A stretch of 12,009 nucleotides of DNA from Bryobacterales bacterium (GTDB lineage Bacteria > Acidobacteriota > Terriglobia > Bryobacterales > Bryobacteraceae): positions 1 to 12,009 of the forward strand of contig PLRZ01000402.1 of NCBI GenBank assembly GCA_003164075.1. Direction: 5' to 3'. Numbering within the stretch: position 1 is the first letter of the stretch; each line of letters opens with the position of its first letter. Below the pieces are notes generated by a model that made no database searches, was not told the origin of the DNA, and saw nothing but the letters and a program-made list of their open reading frames with translations. Position numbers and translations under genes: made by a program. Of this stretch, positions 1 to 7,578 are shown one piece after another.

Positions 1-50
1 GTTTTGAAGGAACGGACGCTTTCGACGTTGAATTGATCGATTACCACTAG
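1..50 (+). CDS. higB: HigB-type toxin, C-terminal end only
   Basis: The window opens inside this gene. The frame starting at base 3 reads [15 protein letters not shown] and stops at TAG 48-50. An ending of the form DAxDVExxDYH is typical of HigB/RelE-fold mRNA interferases, which cut mRNA at the ribosome. The gene lies directly before a HigA antitoxin gene, the toxin-first order usual for higBA. The toxin stop codon overlaps the antitoxin ribosome binding site (TAGGAG, 48-53), so translation of the two is probably coupled. The catalytic part is outside the window, so whether the toxin is intact cannot be judged. A decayed second copy of this same ending is found on the minus strand at 10666-10703. 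Confidence 0.75.
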   Translation, partial: FEGTDAFDVELIDYH

Positions 51-60
51 GAGAAACGAC

Positions 61-363
61 ATGCCCATGAAAAACCCCGTCCACCCCGGTCAAATCGTAA
101 GGCACGATTGTCTTGAGCCGTTGGGCCTAACGGTCACCGCCGGTGCTGAGGTTCTCGGCGTCACCCGCCAGACGCTCAACAAAATCGTTAACGGCAAGTC
201 CGGCATCAGTCCTGAGATGGCGATCCGGCTGACGAAGGCGTTCGGCAGCACCGAGGAAACGTGGTTGCGGATGCAGCTCGCCTACGACCTGGCTGCCGCG
301 CGCAGGGACCAAGGCAAAATCAAGGTACGGCGCCAGCTCATGCCGCAAGAATTGCGCGCCTGA
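61..363 (+). CDS. higA: HigA-family antitoxin (XRE helix-turn-helix)
   Basis: A 100-residue protein beginning [15 protein letters not shown], the characteristic start of HigA/VapI antitoxins. A helix-turn-helix runs from about residue 24 to 64, with the segment [20 protein letters not shown] as recognition region. The antitoxin would bind and neutralise the HigB ribosome-dependent endoribonuclease and repress its own operon through the helix-turn-helix. AGGAG at 49-53 lies 7 bases before the ATG at 61; a second in-frame ATG at 67 could also serve, because family members often start MKNPxHPG. The length matches the usual 95-105 residues and no lesion is visible. The operon promoter must lie upstream of the window. 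A broken higA copy, including the same NKIVNGKSG stretch, is on the opposite strand at 10451-10652. Confidence 0.93.
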   Translation: MPMKNPVHPGQIVRHDCLEPLGLTVTAGAEVLGVTRQTLNKIVNGKSGISPEMAIRLTKAFGSTEETWLRMQLAYDLAAARRDQGKIKVRRQLMPQELRA

Positions 364-408
364 CGAACGGAAGGGTTAGGCCCTTGCCTTCACGCAAATC
401 ACCAAACC

Positions 409-684
409 AATCGCAAGGTGCTCTTCACGGACGGCGCGAAATACGTTCCCGACACAGCCGGCGCCTAGTGGCTCCTTGACGAAATCGCCCTTATTCACCC
501 CTACGACAAGCAGGTTACCGCGGAAGAATTTCAATGCTGGAAGCTCACGGTACGTCCCGACCACACAGCCACCCTCACTTGCGCCGATGGCCACGGCCAC
601 GTCGTGTACACGAAGGAGATCAACTTCACGGACGTCCCACTTGACGAGATAATATTCTACTCCGCTAACAACGTGATCTATCTG
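409..684 (+). pseudogene. DUF6876 family pseudogene (5' truncated, nonsense mutation)
   Basis: Translated in the frame of base 409, this stretch aligns without gaps to residues 27-118 of the intact DUF6876 protein encoded at 9826-10194; by eye about 63 of 92 residues match. Shared blocks include NRKVL.TDGAKYV, WLLDEIA, ATLTC and TKEI..TD.PLDEI. The first 26 codons are missing, the C-terminal SEY and stop are missing, and the tyrosine codon corresponding to Tyr46 is TAG (466-468). It lacks the 208-bp leader that precedes the intact copy. The function of DUF6876 is unknown; it is a small protein family of plasmids and mobile elements. The remainder of 364-797 (364-408 and 685-797) shows no recognisable gene; a downstream frame stays open to about 876 but resembles nothing I know. 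Confidence 0.85.
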
Positions 685-797
685 GCGACCGGCATTGACC
701 GGCCGACGGCTCGCGCAATCAGATCATCGGCCCCGTTCGCGGTCAGTCCTACAGCCTCGCGAATCAGTGCCCCAAATCACTTGCAAATAGGACCAAC

Positions 798-3700
798 TTG
801 GTTAGGCTCGCCAAGCCGAAACCAAAGACGAGTGATTTCATGGCCCCTCCGTTCCGGACTGCGAAGAAGTGGATGACTAAAAGGGTCATTCCGGATTACA
901 CCAATCAACTCGATCTCTTTTCGGAAGCACCTGAAGAACCGGCACCCGTTGTTAATGCTCCCCCGCATGCTGCCAGGCCGGTTCCTGCCAGACCACAACA
1001 GCAGCAGCTTGATTTTGCGGCATGGGGACCGCTACCAGACGACTATGTCCCGCGAACGCTTTCGGCACAACCGGCGTCGACCAGCACTGCCACCGACGCT
1101 GCATCCATTCCCCCTCCTCCCGCCCTACCCGATATCCCTGCCCAACATGGGAGGGCAACGGGAGCAGAAACCGGTGATAGGAAAGACGTCTCCGGAAAAG
1201 TCTTCGACATCGAGCCGGAGGAAAGGCCATCCCGCGACTTTCGCATAACCGGCGCGCACCGGATTGGACAAGGCAGCCTGCACGAGAAGGCTCGCGACAA
1301 TATCGCCGCCATCCGCCTTCTCAAAATCCTTGAAGCGGAAAACCGCGACGCCACCCTCGATGAAAAGCCCGTGCTCGCCCGTTACGTGGGCTGGGGCGGC
1401 ATGCCGAACGTATTCGGATACATGCCCCCTGGCGAGTGGCGAAGTACGGCAGCGGCGGTGAAAGAACTGCTCACCGGGCCGGAGTTTGAATCGGCGCGCG
1501 CGTCGACACCGAATGCACATTTCACGTCACCACTCGTCATCGAAGCTATTTGGAGCGGATTGCAGCGTCTGGGCCTTGGCAAGGGCGCGCAGATTCTCGA
1601 GCCCGCTATGGGTGTTGGTCACTTCTTCGGCCTCATGCCGGAATCCGTGCAGAGTGGCCACAGGACGGGCGTGGAACTGGATTCCATCACCGCCCGCATT
1701 GCCAAGAAGCTCTATCCCGATGCCACGATATTCGCCAAAGGGTTTGAGGAAACGCCGCTGCCGGATAACTATTTCGATGCCGTGGTCGGAAACGTGCCCT
1801 TTGGCGATTACGCCGTCCATGACCCCTTGATGAAGTACCCGCTCACGCGCGCTATTCACGATTACTTCTTTGCGAAGTCACTTCAGAAGCTACGCCCCGG
1901 CGGCGTGATGGCGCTCATCACAAGCCGCTACACCATGGACAAGCAGGCCGATACCATCCGCCGGCATCTGGCGGAACATGCGGACCTGTTGGGCGCCATA
2001 CGACTGCCCAACACGGCGTTCAAGGTCAATGCGGGAACGGAAGTCACGACCGATATTCTGTTTCTGCGCAAGCGTGCACCCGGCGCAGAGCCCGCGGGCC
2101 ACGCCTGGCGTGGGCTTGAGGCAATCGAGAGCCCCGACGGACCAATTGCCGTCAACGAATACTACGCCCGACGCCCCGAGATGATGCTCGGGAGAATGAA
2201 GCTCCAGGGCACCATGTATCGCGGCGCCGAGCCGACACTTGAAGGCGAACTCACGCCGGAGTTGCTCACGAATGCCGTCCAATTCCTGCCAGAAGGCACC
2301 TACATCCCGAGGGACGATGCGCGCGGCCCGCCGCCTGCCCTGCCCGATACCGATGCATTCGCCGGTATCAAGGATGGCGCTTACGCCGAGCGCGATGGCG
2401 CCATTGTCGTCCGCAACGGCAACGGATTCGAGCGTACCGGGATTTCAGGACCGGCAGCCGCCCGCATTAAAGGCATAATGGCAGTGCGCGACGCCGTGCG
2501 GCTGGTGTTCAGGACCCAGCTCGATGATGCGCCGGACGAACGTATCAGCGAGGCCCGAAGGCTCCTCAACAACATCTACGATTCCTTTGTCGCACGATAT
2601 GGCGCTCTCTCGTCCCGCGATAACCGCCGCGCCTTTTCAAACGACCCTGATCTTCCTCTCCTACTGTCCCTTGAAAACTATGATCCCGAGACCCGGCACG
2701 CGCGCAAAGCCGCGATCTTCCATCGCCGAACGCTGGAGAGACATAGAGTCGCCGAACATGTGGAGACCGCTGCGGAGGCGCTTGCGATCTCCCTCAATGA
2801 AACCGGCGGGGTCAACTGGCCCCGCATGGAGAAGCTTACAGACCGTAGCCCGAAGCAATTGCAGCGCGAGCTTGACGGCCTGATCTTCCGCAACCCCGAG
2901 GGCGAATGGGAAACCGCCGACCGATACCTCAGCGGCGACGTGCGCGCCAAGCTCAGAACGGCCGAAGCCGCTGCGACCCTTGATCCCTCCTCCTACGGCC
3001 GAAACGTCGCCGCCCTAAAAGCCGTTCAGCCCGTCGATCTCCTGCCCGGCGATATCAGCGCCCGCCTCGGCTCTTCCTGGATTCCGGCCGCGGACGTGAG
3101 GACATTCGTCGCCGAACTGCTCGATATTCCCGAACGCACCATCACGGTCAGCCACTCCGGAGCCATCGCCACCTGGGCACTCACCATCGACAGCATGGCA
3201 AAATCCAACGTCAGCAACACCACCGCCTGGGGAACGCCGCGCGCGCTTGCATCCGACCTCATCGACGACGCCCTGAACGGACGCACGCCCACCATTTACG
3301 ACCAGATCGACAAAGACACGCGTGTCGTGAACCAGCAAGAGACCATTGCCGCGCGCGAGGCCCAGCAGAAGATCAGGGACCGCTTCAGCGAATGGATATG
3401 GCTGGACGAGGCCCGCGCCCGCCGTCTCGCCCGCCTCTATAACGACACCTTCAACAACATCCGCCTGCGCACCTACGACGGATCGCACCTGACCTTTCCG
3501 GGTATGAACCGGGAGCTTCTCCGGCGCAACGATCTCGATAAGCACCAGAAGGACGCGGTATGGCGCACTCTTCAAAGCGACAACACTCTCTTGGCACATT
3601 GCGTCGGTGCTGGAAAAACCGCCGTAATGGCTGCATCCGCCATGGAAATGAAACGGCTCGGCCTCGCGGCAAAGCCCATGGTGGTTGTTCCCAATCATCT

Positions 3701-6053
3701 CGTCGAACAGTGGGGCGCCGCGTTTCTTGCGCTCTATCCTCACGCCCATATCTTCGTTGCCGGCAAGGAGGCCTTTGCCGCAGCGAACCGCCAGAAAGCC
3801 ATGTCGCGCATTGCGACCGGGCATTATGACGCCGTCATCGTGTCGCACAGTTCGTTTGAGAAGCTTCCCGTTTCGGACGCGACCTTCGAGCGGTTCGTCG
3901 GCCGCCAGCTCGATCAGCTTGAAGAGGCGATTGTCGAAGCTAGAGCGGAGAAAGGCGACAACCGCCGCATCGTCAAGGAACTTGAAAAGGCAAAGAAGCG
4001 CCTCACCACCCGGCTGAAAGACCGCGCCGACCGCGAGAACAAGGACGATGCCATCAGCTTCGAACAAATGGGTATCGACCGTATCTTCGTCGATGAATCC
4101 GATCTTTACAAGAATCTCGGATTCACCTCGAAAATGACGCGCATCGCCGGCCTGCCCAACACCGAAAGCAACCGCGCACTCGATATGTATATGAAGACGC
4201 GTTATCTGGCCGAGCGCCAGGGCGGCGTCGTCTTTGCCACTGGCACACCGATATCAAACACCATGGCCGAGATGTACACGTTGCAACGCTATCTCGCGCC
4301 GGAGACGCTCAACGCCGCAGGCGTCGAGCACTTCGATGCGTGGGCCGCCAACTTCGGCGAAGCCGTCACGGCGCTCGAACTGGCGCCGGACGGCTCCGGC
4401 TACCGCATGCACACAAGGTTTGCGAAATTCGTGAACCTGCCGGAATTGCTCTCCATGTTCCGCTCCTTCGCCGACGTGCAGACAGCCGACATGCTTCACC
4501 TGCCCCGCCCGGTAACCGAGGGCGGGAAGCCGCATATCACGGCGGCGCCGGGCTCCCCGGAATTGAAAGCATTTGTCGAGACACTGGTAAGCCGCGCGCA
4601 GAAACTGCGCACATCGAAGATCGATCCCTCCGTGGACAACATGCTCAAGATCACTGGCGACGGCAGAAAGGCGGCGCTCGATATGCGCCTCGTTGATGCG
4701 GACGTTCAGCCGCACGCCACCAAAGTCCATCGCGCTGTCGACAATATCTACAGAACATGGGCAGCAGGAAAAGAAAAACGGTTGACGCAGCTGGTCTTCT
4801 GCGATCTTTCCACGCCGCACCCTGACCGGTTCAACATCTATGACGAGGTTCGCGACAGCTTGATTGCCAAAGGCATTCCGGCCCGTGAGATTGCCTATAT
4901 CCATGATGCCGAGACCGACCTGCAGAAGAAGACGCTGTTTGACGCGGTGAATGCTGGCCGCATCCGCATTCTCCTTGGTTCCACCGAGAAAATGGGCGCC
5001 GGCACCAACGTGCAGAAGCGGCTGATCGCGCTCCATCATCTGGACGCACCATGGCGGCCACGCGACATCGAGCAGCGCGAAGGGCGAATCCTGCGCCAGG
5101 GCAACGACAATCCCGAAATTCAGATCCACCGCTATGTCACCGAAGGATCGTTCGATGCCTATATGTGGCAGGTGCTCGAGACCAAAGCGCGCTTCATCAA
5201 TCAGGTCATGAACGGCAGCGTCACCGTCCGCCAGGCGGAAGACCTCGAGGGCGGCGCCCTCACCTACGCCGAGATCAAGGCCATCGCTTCAGGAAACCCG
5301 GCCGTCATGGAAAAGGTCAAGGTCGACACCGAGATCCGCAAGCTCGACCAGCTCCGCGCCTCGCATATCAATCAGCAGCACAATATTCGGTGGCAGGTCA
5401 AAAGCCTGCCCGACCAGATCGAGCGCGCCCGTAAATACCTCGCAGGCGTCACCGCCGACATTCTCACTCGCGACGCCAGTGGGGACGAGGAGTTCTCCAT
5501 GAAAGTCGGCAACCACCTCTTTGCCGTTAAAGGCGCGCGCGAAGATGCCGGCAACGCGCTCAATACCGTGATCATGTCATGGCGCGATGACACGACGGTC
5601 CAGGTGCGGGGGCACTTCAGAGGCTTCGAGATATTGAGCCGGGGCAGTGCTCACGAGGACGGCGAGCCAGATCTTTTCATCCGCGGCAGAGAGACCTACA
5701 AGGCCAATCTCAATCCTGACAATCCGCTGGGAACTATCGCGAGTATCGAGCACACCCTCCGCGGTCTTGATCGACGCGCCGAGGAAGAACACCATGAAAT
5801 CGAGCGGCACGAAAAGGCCCTCGCCGATTACCGGGCCCAACTCGGTCGGCCATTCGAGCACGAATCCCGCCTCAAAGATCTCCTTGCAAAGCAGGCACAG
5901 CTCAACGCCTGTCTCGATCTCGACAAACACGAGCCTCAAATCGTGGAGGAGCCTCGCCACGCCGTCGACGAGGCGCTTTCCTCGAGCCCGCGTCGACCAC
6001 CAAACAGCGCTCCCGGAGCGGTTCTCTCGGCGCCACCATGCGCGATTGTTTAG
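798..6053 (+). CDS. Giant N6-DNA methylase / SNF2-like helicase fusion protein
   Basis: About 1751 residues. A Pro/Ala-rich N-terminal tail holds a QLDLF pentapeptide (37-41). An N6-adenine-methylase-like domain follows, with S-adenosylmethionine motif ILEPAMGVGHFF (266-277) and catalytic-type motif GNVPFG (331-336, a variant of NPPF). After a long middle region comes a superfamily 2 helicase: Walker A GAGKT (937-941), a coiled insertion near 1030-1090, motif II DESD (1099-1102), ATGTPISN (1147-1154) and motif VI QREGRILRQG (1426-1435). The C-terminus is helical and charged. This layout resembles methylase-helicase proteins of conjugative elements and, broadly, DarB of phage P1, so DNA modification or antirestriction during transfer is plausible but unproven. 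The start is uncertain: TTG 798, ATG 840 or ATG 873; no ribosome binding site decides it. The last 285 bp recur at 7013-7297. Confidence 0.9.
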   Translation: MVRLAKPKPKTSDFMAPPFRTAKKWMTKRVIPDYTNQLDLFSEAPEEPAPVVNAPPHAARPVPARPQQQQLDFAAWGPLPDDYVPRTLSAQPASTSTATDAASIPPPPALPDIPAQHGRATGAETGDRKDVSGKVFDIEPEERPSRDFRITGAHRIGQGSLHEKARDNIAAIRLLKILEAENRDATLDEKPVLARYVGWGGMPNVFGYMPPGEWRSTAAAVKELLTGPEFESARASTPNAHFTSPLVIEAIWSGLQRLGLGKGAQILEPAMGVGHFFGLMPESVQSGHRTGVELDSITARIAKKLYPDATIFAKGFEETPLPDNYFDAVVGNVPFGDYAVHDPLMKYPLTRAIHDYFFAKSLQKLRPGGVMALITSRYTMDKQADTIRRHLAEHADLLGAIRLPNTAFKVNAGTEVTTDILFLRKRAPGAEPAGHAWRGLEAIESPDGPIAVNEYYARRPEMMLGRMKLQGTMYRGAEPTLEGELTPELLTNAVQFLPEGTYIPRDDARGPPPALPDTDAFAGIKDGAYAERDGAIVVRNGNGFERTGISGPAAARIKGIMAVRDAVRLVFRTQLDDAPDERISEARRLLNNIYDSFVARYGALSSRDNRRAFSNDPDLPLLLSLENYDPETRHARKAAIFHRRTLERHRVAEHVETAAEALAISLNETGGVNWPRMEKLTDRSPKQLQRELDGLIFRNPEGEWETADRYLSGDVRAKLRTAEAAATLDPSSYGRNVAALKAVQPVDLLPGDISARLGSSWIPAADVRTFVAELLDIPERTITVSHSGAIATWALTIDSMAKSNVSNTTAWGTPRALASDLIDDALNGRTPTIYDQIDKDTRVVNQQETIAAREAQQKIRDRFSEWIWLDEARARRLARLYNDTFNNIRLRTYDGSHLTFPGMNRELLRRNDLDKHQKDAVWRTLQSDNTLLAHCVGAGKTAVMAASAMEMKRLGLAAKPMVVVPNHLVEQWGAAFLALYPHAHIFVAGKEAFAAANRQKAMSRIATGHYDAVIVSHSSFEKLPVSDATFERFVGRQLDQLEEAIVEARAEKGDNRRIVKELEKAKKRLTTRLKDRADRENKDDAISFEQMGIDRIFVDESDLYKNLGFTSKMTRIAGLPNTESNRALDMYMKTRYLAERQGGVVFATGTPISNTMAEMYTLQRYLAPETLNAAGVEHFDAWAANFGEAVTALELAPDGSGYRMHTRFAKFVNLPELLSMFRSFADVQTADMLHLPRPVTEGGKPHITAAPGSPELKAFVETLVSRAQKLRTSKIDPSVDNMLKITGDGRKAALDMRLVDADVQPHATKVHRAVDNIYRTWAAGKEKRLTQLVFCDLSTPHPDRFNIYDEVRDSLIAKGIPAREIAYIHDAETDLQKKTLFDAVNAGRIRILLGSTEKMGAGTNVQKRLIALHHLDAPWRPRDIEQREGRILRQGNDNPEIQIHRYVTEGSFDAYMWQVLETKARFINQVMNGSVTVRQAEDLEGGALTYAEIKAIASGNPAVMEKVKVDTEIRKLDQLRASHINQQHNIRWQVKSLPDQIERARKYLAGVTADILTRDASGDEEFSMKVGNHLFAVKGAREDAGNALNTVIMSWRDDTTVQVRGHFRGFEILSRGSAHEDGEPDLFIRGRETYKANLNPDNPLGTIASIEHTLRGLDRRAEEEHHEIERHEKALADYRAQLGRPFEHESRLKDLLAKQAQLNACLDLDKHEPQIVEEPRHAVDEALSSSPRRPPNSAPGAVLSAPPCAIV
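5769..6053 (+). repeat. Direct repeat, copy 1: 3' end of the helicase gene
   Basis: The final 285 bp of the methylase-helicase gene, including its stop codon, match 7013-7297 over exactly the same length with no insertion or deletion. I count about 36 mismatches by eye, roughly 87% identity. The first 210 bases are much more alike (about 15 mismatches) than the last 75 (about 21). Homology begins abruptly at a shared GATC and ends at the two stop codons. The two copies lie on either side of the vapBC cassette. Confidence 0.9.
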
Positions 6054-6114
6054 GTCCTTGCCAGCAAGGTTCGTTTTCTGCATCCGCCAGGCCTGGTTCT
6101 GGTGACTTTAGCGG

Positions 6115-6143
6115 GTGACAATGGCCGCCCCAGAGTGTACACT
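6115..6143 (+). promoter_or_regulatory. vapBC promoter with overlapping palindromic operator
   Basis: GTGACA (6115-6120) and TACACT (6138-6143) are separated by 17 bases, a good fit to a sigma-70-type promoter. The perfect 10-base palindrome AGTGTACACT (6134-6143) covers the -10 box. It lies 30 bases upstream of the vapB ATG. VapB antitoxins typically bind palindromes over their own promoter, so this is the likely autoregulatory operator. Assignment is by sequence only. Confidence 0.6.
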
Positions 6144-6173
6144 GATCGCGTTAAGCTGGAAAAGAAGGGGTCC

Positions 6174-6431
6174 ATGACCATCACGCTCAATCTTCCGCCT
6201 CAAGTCGAAAACGCCTACCTCGCCGAGGCGCAGGCTAAAGGTGTACCGCTTGACGAATTGATGCGCGACGTCCTGATTGCCGGCCAGCCGGCGCTTCCCC
6301 CCACCGAAACAGTATTCAAGCAAGGGCTCGGCCTCTTTGGCAGTCCGGAGGACGCCGCCTTGCTCGATGAAGTCGTGGCCATCGCGTATGAGGAAAGACG
6401 CCGCCCGGCCAGCTCATCCGACACGCTTTAA
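6174..6431 (+). CDS. vapB: VapB-like antitoxin
   Basis: An 85-residue acidic protein directly before a PIN-domain toxin gene. The N-terminus MTITLNLPPQVE looks like the DNA-binding beta strand and start of helix of a ribbon-helix-helix antitoxin. The C-terminal half (FGSPEDAALLDEVVAIAYEE) is an acidic helix of the kind that wraps around the toxin active site. I chose ATG 6174, because AAGAAGGGG ends 3 bases before it and the palindromic promoter lies just upstream; the frame is open further upstream to 6102 but that part overlaps the promoter. Only 3 bases separate its stop from vapC. The expected role is to neutralise VapC and repress the operon. The subfamily is not certain from sequence alone, but its antitoxin role is well supported by position. 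Confidence 0.83.
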   Translation: MTITLNLPPQVENAYLAEAQAKGVPLDELMRDVLIAGQPALPPTETVFKQGLGLFGSPEDAALLDEVVAIAYEERRRPASSSDTL

Positions 6432-6434
6432 TCA

Positions 6435-6860
6435 ATGGCCAAAGTTCTTCTGGATACCGATATTCTCTCCGAGTACCTCAAGGGGCATGACGAGACCGTT
6501 GCCCGTCATGCCGCAGCCTATGCTCAGCAGTACCGGGTTTTTACCGTCACCAGCGTGACCGTCTACGAGATCGTCTATGGCCTCGAACTCAAATCGGCGA
6601 TCAGCCAGTTGAAAAAGGCCTTGGCATGGCTTAACCAAAACGAACAGATTACGCCGATCAATGCCGACTACCTTGCTGCCGCCACTATCAAGGCGACGGC
6701 ACGAAAGCAAGGCTCTATTCTCGAACTACCTGACTGCCTTATCGCCGCTGTCGCCGTTCGGCACCAGATGCCGCTTGTAACCGGCAACACCGACGATTTC
6801 CGGGCCATTCAGAAGACCGGGGTCAATCTGACCATCGAGAATTGGCGGGAAGCAACGTAA
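6435..6860 (+). CDS. vapC: VapC-family PIN-domain ribonuclease toxin
   Basis: A 141-residue PIN-domain protein of normal length for VapC. The acidic residues expected to hold the metal ions are present: Asp7 in LLDTDILSEYLKG, Glu45 in VTVYEIVYGLE, Asp100 in LELPDCLIAA, and Asp120 in TGNTDDF. VapC toxins are magnesium-dependent endoribonucleases that cleave specific sites in tRNA or rRNA and stop translation; the target here is unknown. The start ATG lies 3 bases after the vapB stop, so the genes are translationally linked. No lesion is visible and the module appears functional. It is inserted between two copies of the end of the neighbouring helicase gene, suggesting that it travelled as a cassette and adds addiction-type stability to the element. 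Confidence 0.93.
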   Translation: MAKVLLDTDILSEYLKGHDETVARHAAAYAQQYRVFTVTSVTVYEIVYGLELKSAISQLKKALAWLNQNEQITPINADYLAAATIKATARKQGSILELPDCLIAAVAVRHQMPLVTGNTDDFRAIQKTGVNLTIENWREAT

Positions 6861-7012
6861 ACGATTCGCCGGTTCACGGTCTGCTGTCGCGAAGCAGTTT
6901 CTTGAAGGTCAGCCCACCCAGCGAAACCCTATGCCGCTTTCCAACGGTCGCCAACCTTCGGGTGGGCAGCAGCAGCCACGGTCAGCCCTCCCATGGGTGG
7001 ACAAGCTTTTTG
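6861..7012. other. Spacer between vapC and the second helicase 3' end
   Basis: No gene is recognised. The only structure seen is an 8-base inverted repeat, GCCCACCC (6912-6919) with GGGTGGGC (6960-6967), around a 40-base loop, and a weak 5-bp hairpin at 6881-6897. Neither has a U-run of the kind a terminator needs. The junction with the duplicated sequence is at 7013. Confidence 0.35.
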
Positions 7013-7297
7013 GATCACCGCGCCGAGGACGAACACCATGAAATTGAGCGGCACGAAAAGGCCCTCGCCGATTACCGGGCCCAACTCGGTCGCCCCTTCG
7101 AGCACGAATCCCGCATCAAAGATCTCCTTGCAAAGCAGGCCCAGCTCAACTCCTGTCTCGATCTCGACAAGCACGAGGCGCAAATCGTGGAGGAGCCTCG
7201 TCACTCCGCCGACGAGGCGCTTTCCTCGAGCCCGCGGCGCCCACCGAGCAGCGATCCAGGCATTGTTCTCGCGGCGAACCCTCCCGCCGTTGTCTAA
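7013..7297 (+). pseudogene. Direct repeat, copy 2: orphan 3' end of a methylase-helicase gene
   Basis: This 285-bp block encodes the last 94 residues of a methylase-helicase closely similar to the one at 798-6053, in one open frame to TAA 7295-7297 (for example HHEIERHEKALADYRAQLGR and LSSSPRRPP). There is no plausible start: the frame is open back to about 6842, but the upstream part overlaps vapC and reads as nonsense. Identity with copy 1 is about 87% by eye with no gaps. Because the two differ, copy 2 is better explained as the tail of a related gene brought in by recombination than as a fresh duplication. It probably makes no product of its own. Confidence 0.87.
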
Positions 7298-7370
7298 TTC
7301 ATATCCCTGCCCGTTGCCTTCATTGCGCGTGTTCTCTTGTACGAGGGCATTCATGACTCCTCTTTGCATC

Positions 7371-7578
7371 TGACCCCAAAAGTCGGCAGGGCGAAGGCAC
7401 TGTAGCCGTCGCCGCTTGCTGTCAATGACGGATTTTGGCTCCCCTCCCCCGCCGCTTTGCCAAGCGCGGGCGGGGCTGTCACCCCAAAATCCTATGACAG
7501 CTGCGCTCAATGGCGCCGGCAGGGCGTGCCTCTTTTCGCCCCCGCCGTGGGGGTCACTCAAACGAAAAGGAGACCACC
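7371..7578 (+). promoter_or_regulatory. Structured 208-bp leader, copy A (upstream of DUF1281 operon)
   Basis: Nearly the same 208 bp occur at 9618-9825, also ending at a start codon. Predicted hairpins: (1) GGCGA (7390-7394) with TCGCC (7409-7413), plus GGC with GCC inside; (2) a long compound hairpin in which GCTGTCA (7418-7424) pairs with TGACAGC (7495-7501), GGATTTTGG (7430-7438) with CCAAAATCC (7484-7492), CCCGC (7448-7452) with GCGGG (7470-7474) and CGCTT (7453-7457) with AAGCG (7462-7466) around a TGCC tetraloop; (3) CCCCC (7539-7543) with GGGGG (7549-7553). The ribosome binding site AAAAGGAG (7565-7572) follows hairpin 3. This looks like a cis-acting RNA regulator or attenuator. I do not recognise it as a named riboswitch, and no convincing promoter was found. 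Confidence 0.7.

Noticed and set aside
3015..4067. Long minus-strand open frame (350 codons) inside the helicase gene
   Set aside because: It is a shadow of GC-rich codon use; the plus-strand frame has continuous helicase motifs here and the minus translation resembles nothing.
4254..5129. Second long minus-strand open frame (291 codons)
   Set aside because: Same reason: it lies opposite helicase motifs ATGTPISN to QREGR and has no ribosome binding site or family features.
6881..6900. Hairpin CTGCT/AGCAG after vapC as a terminator
   Set aside because: The stem is only 5 bp, and just three T residues follow.
7510..7578. Longer N-terminus for the DUF1281-like protein (and 9757-9825 for DUF6876)
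   Set aside because: The extra residues come from the shared leader, and both genes have a good ribosome binding site just before the later ATG.
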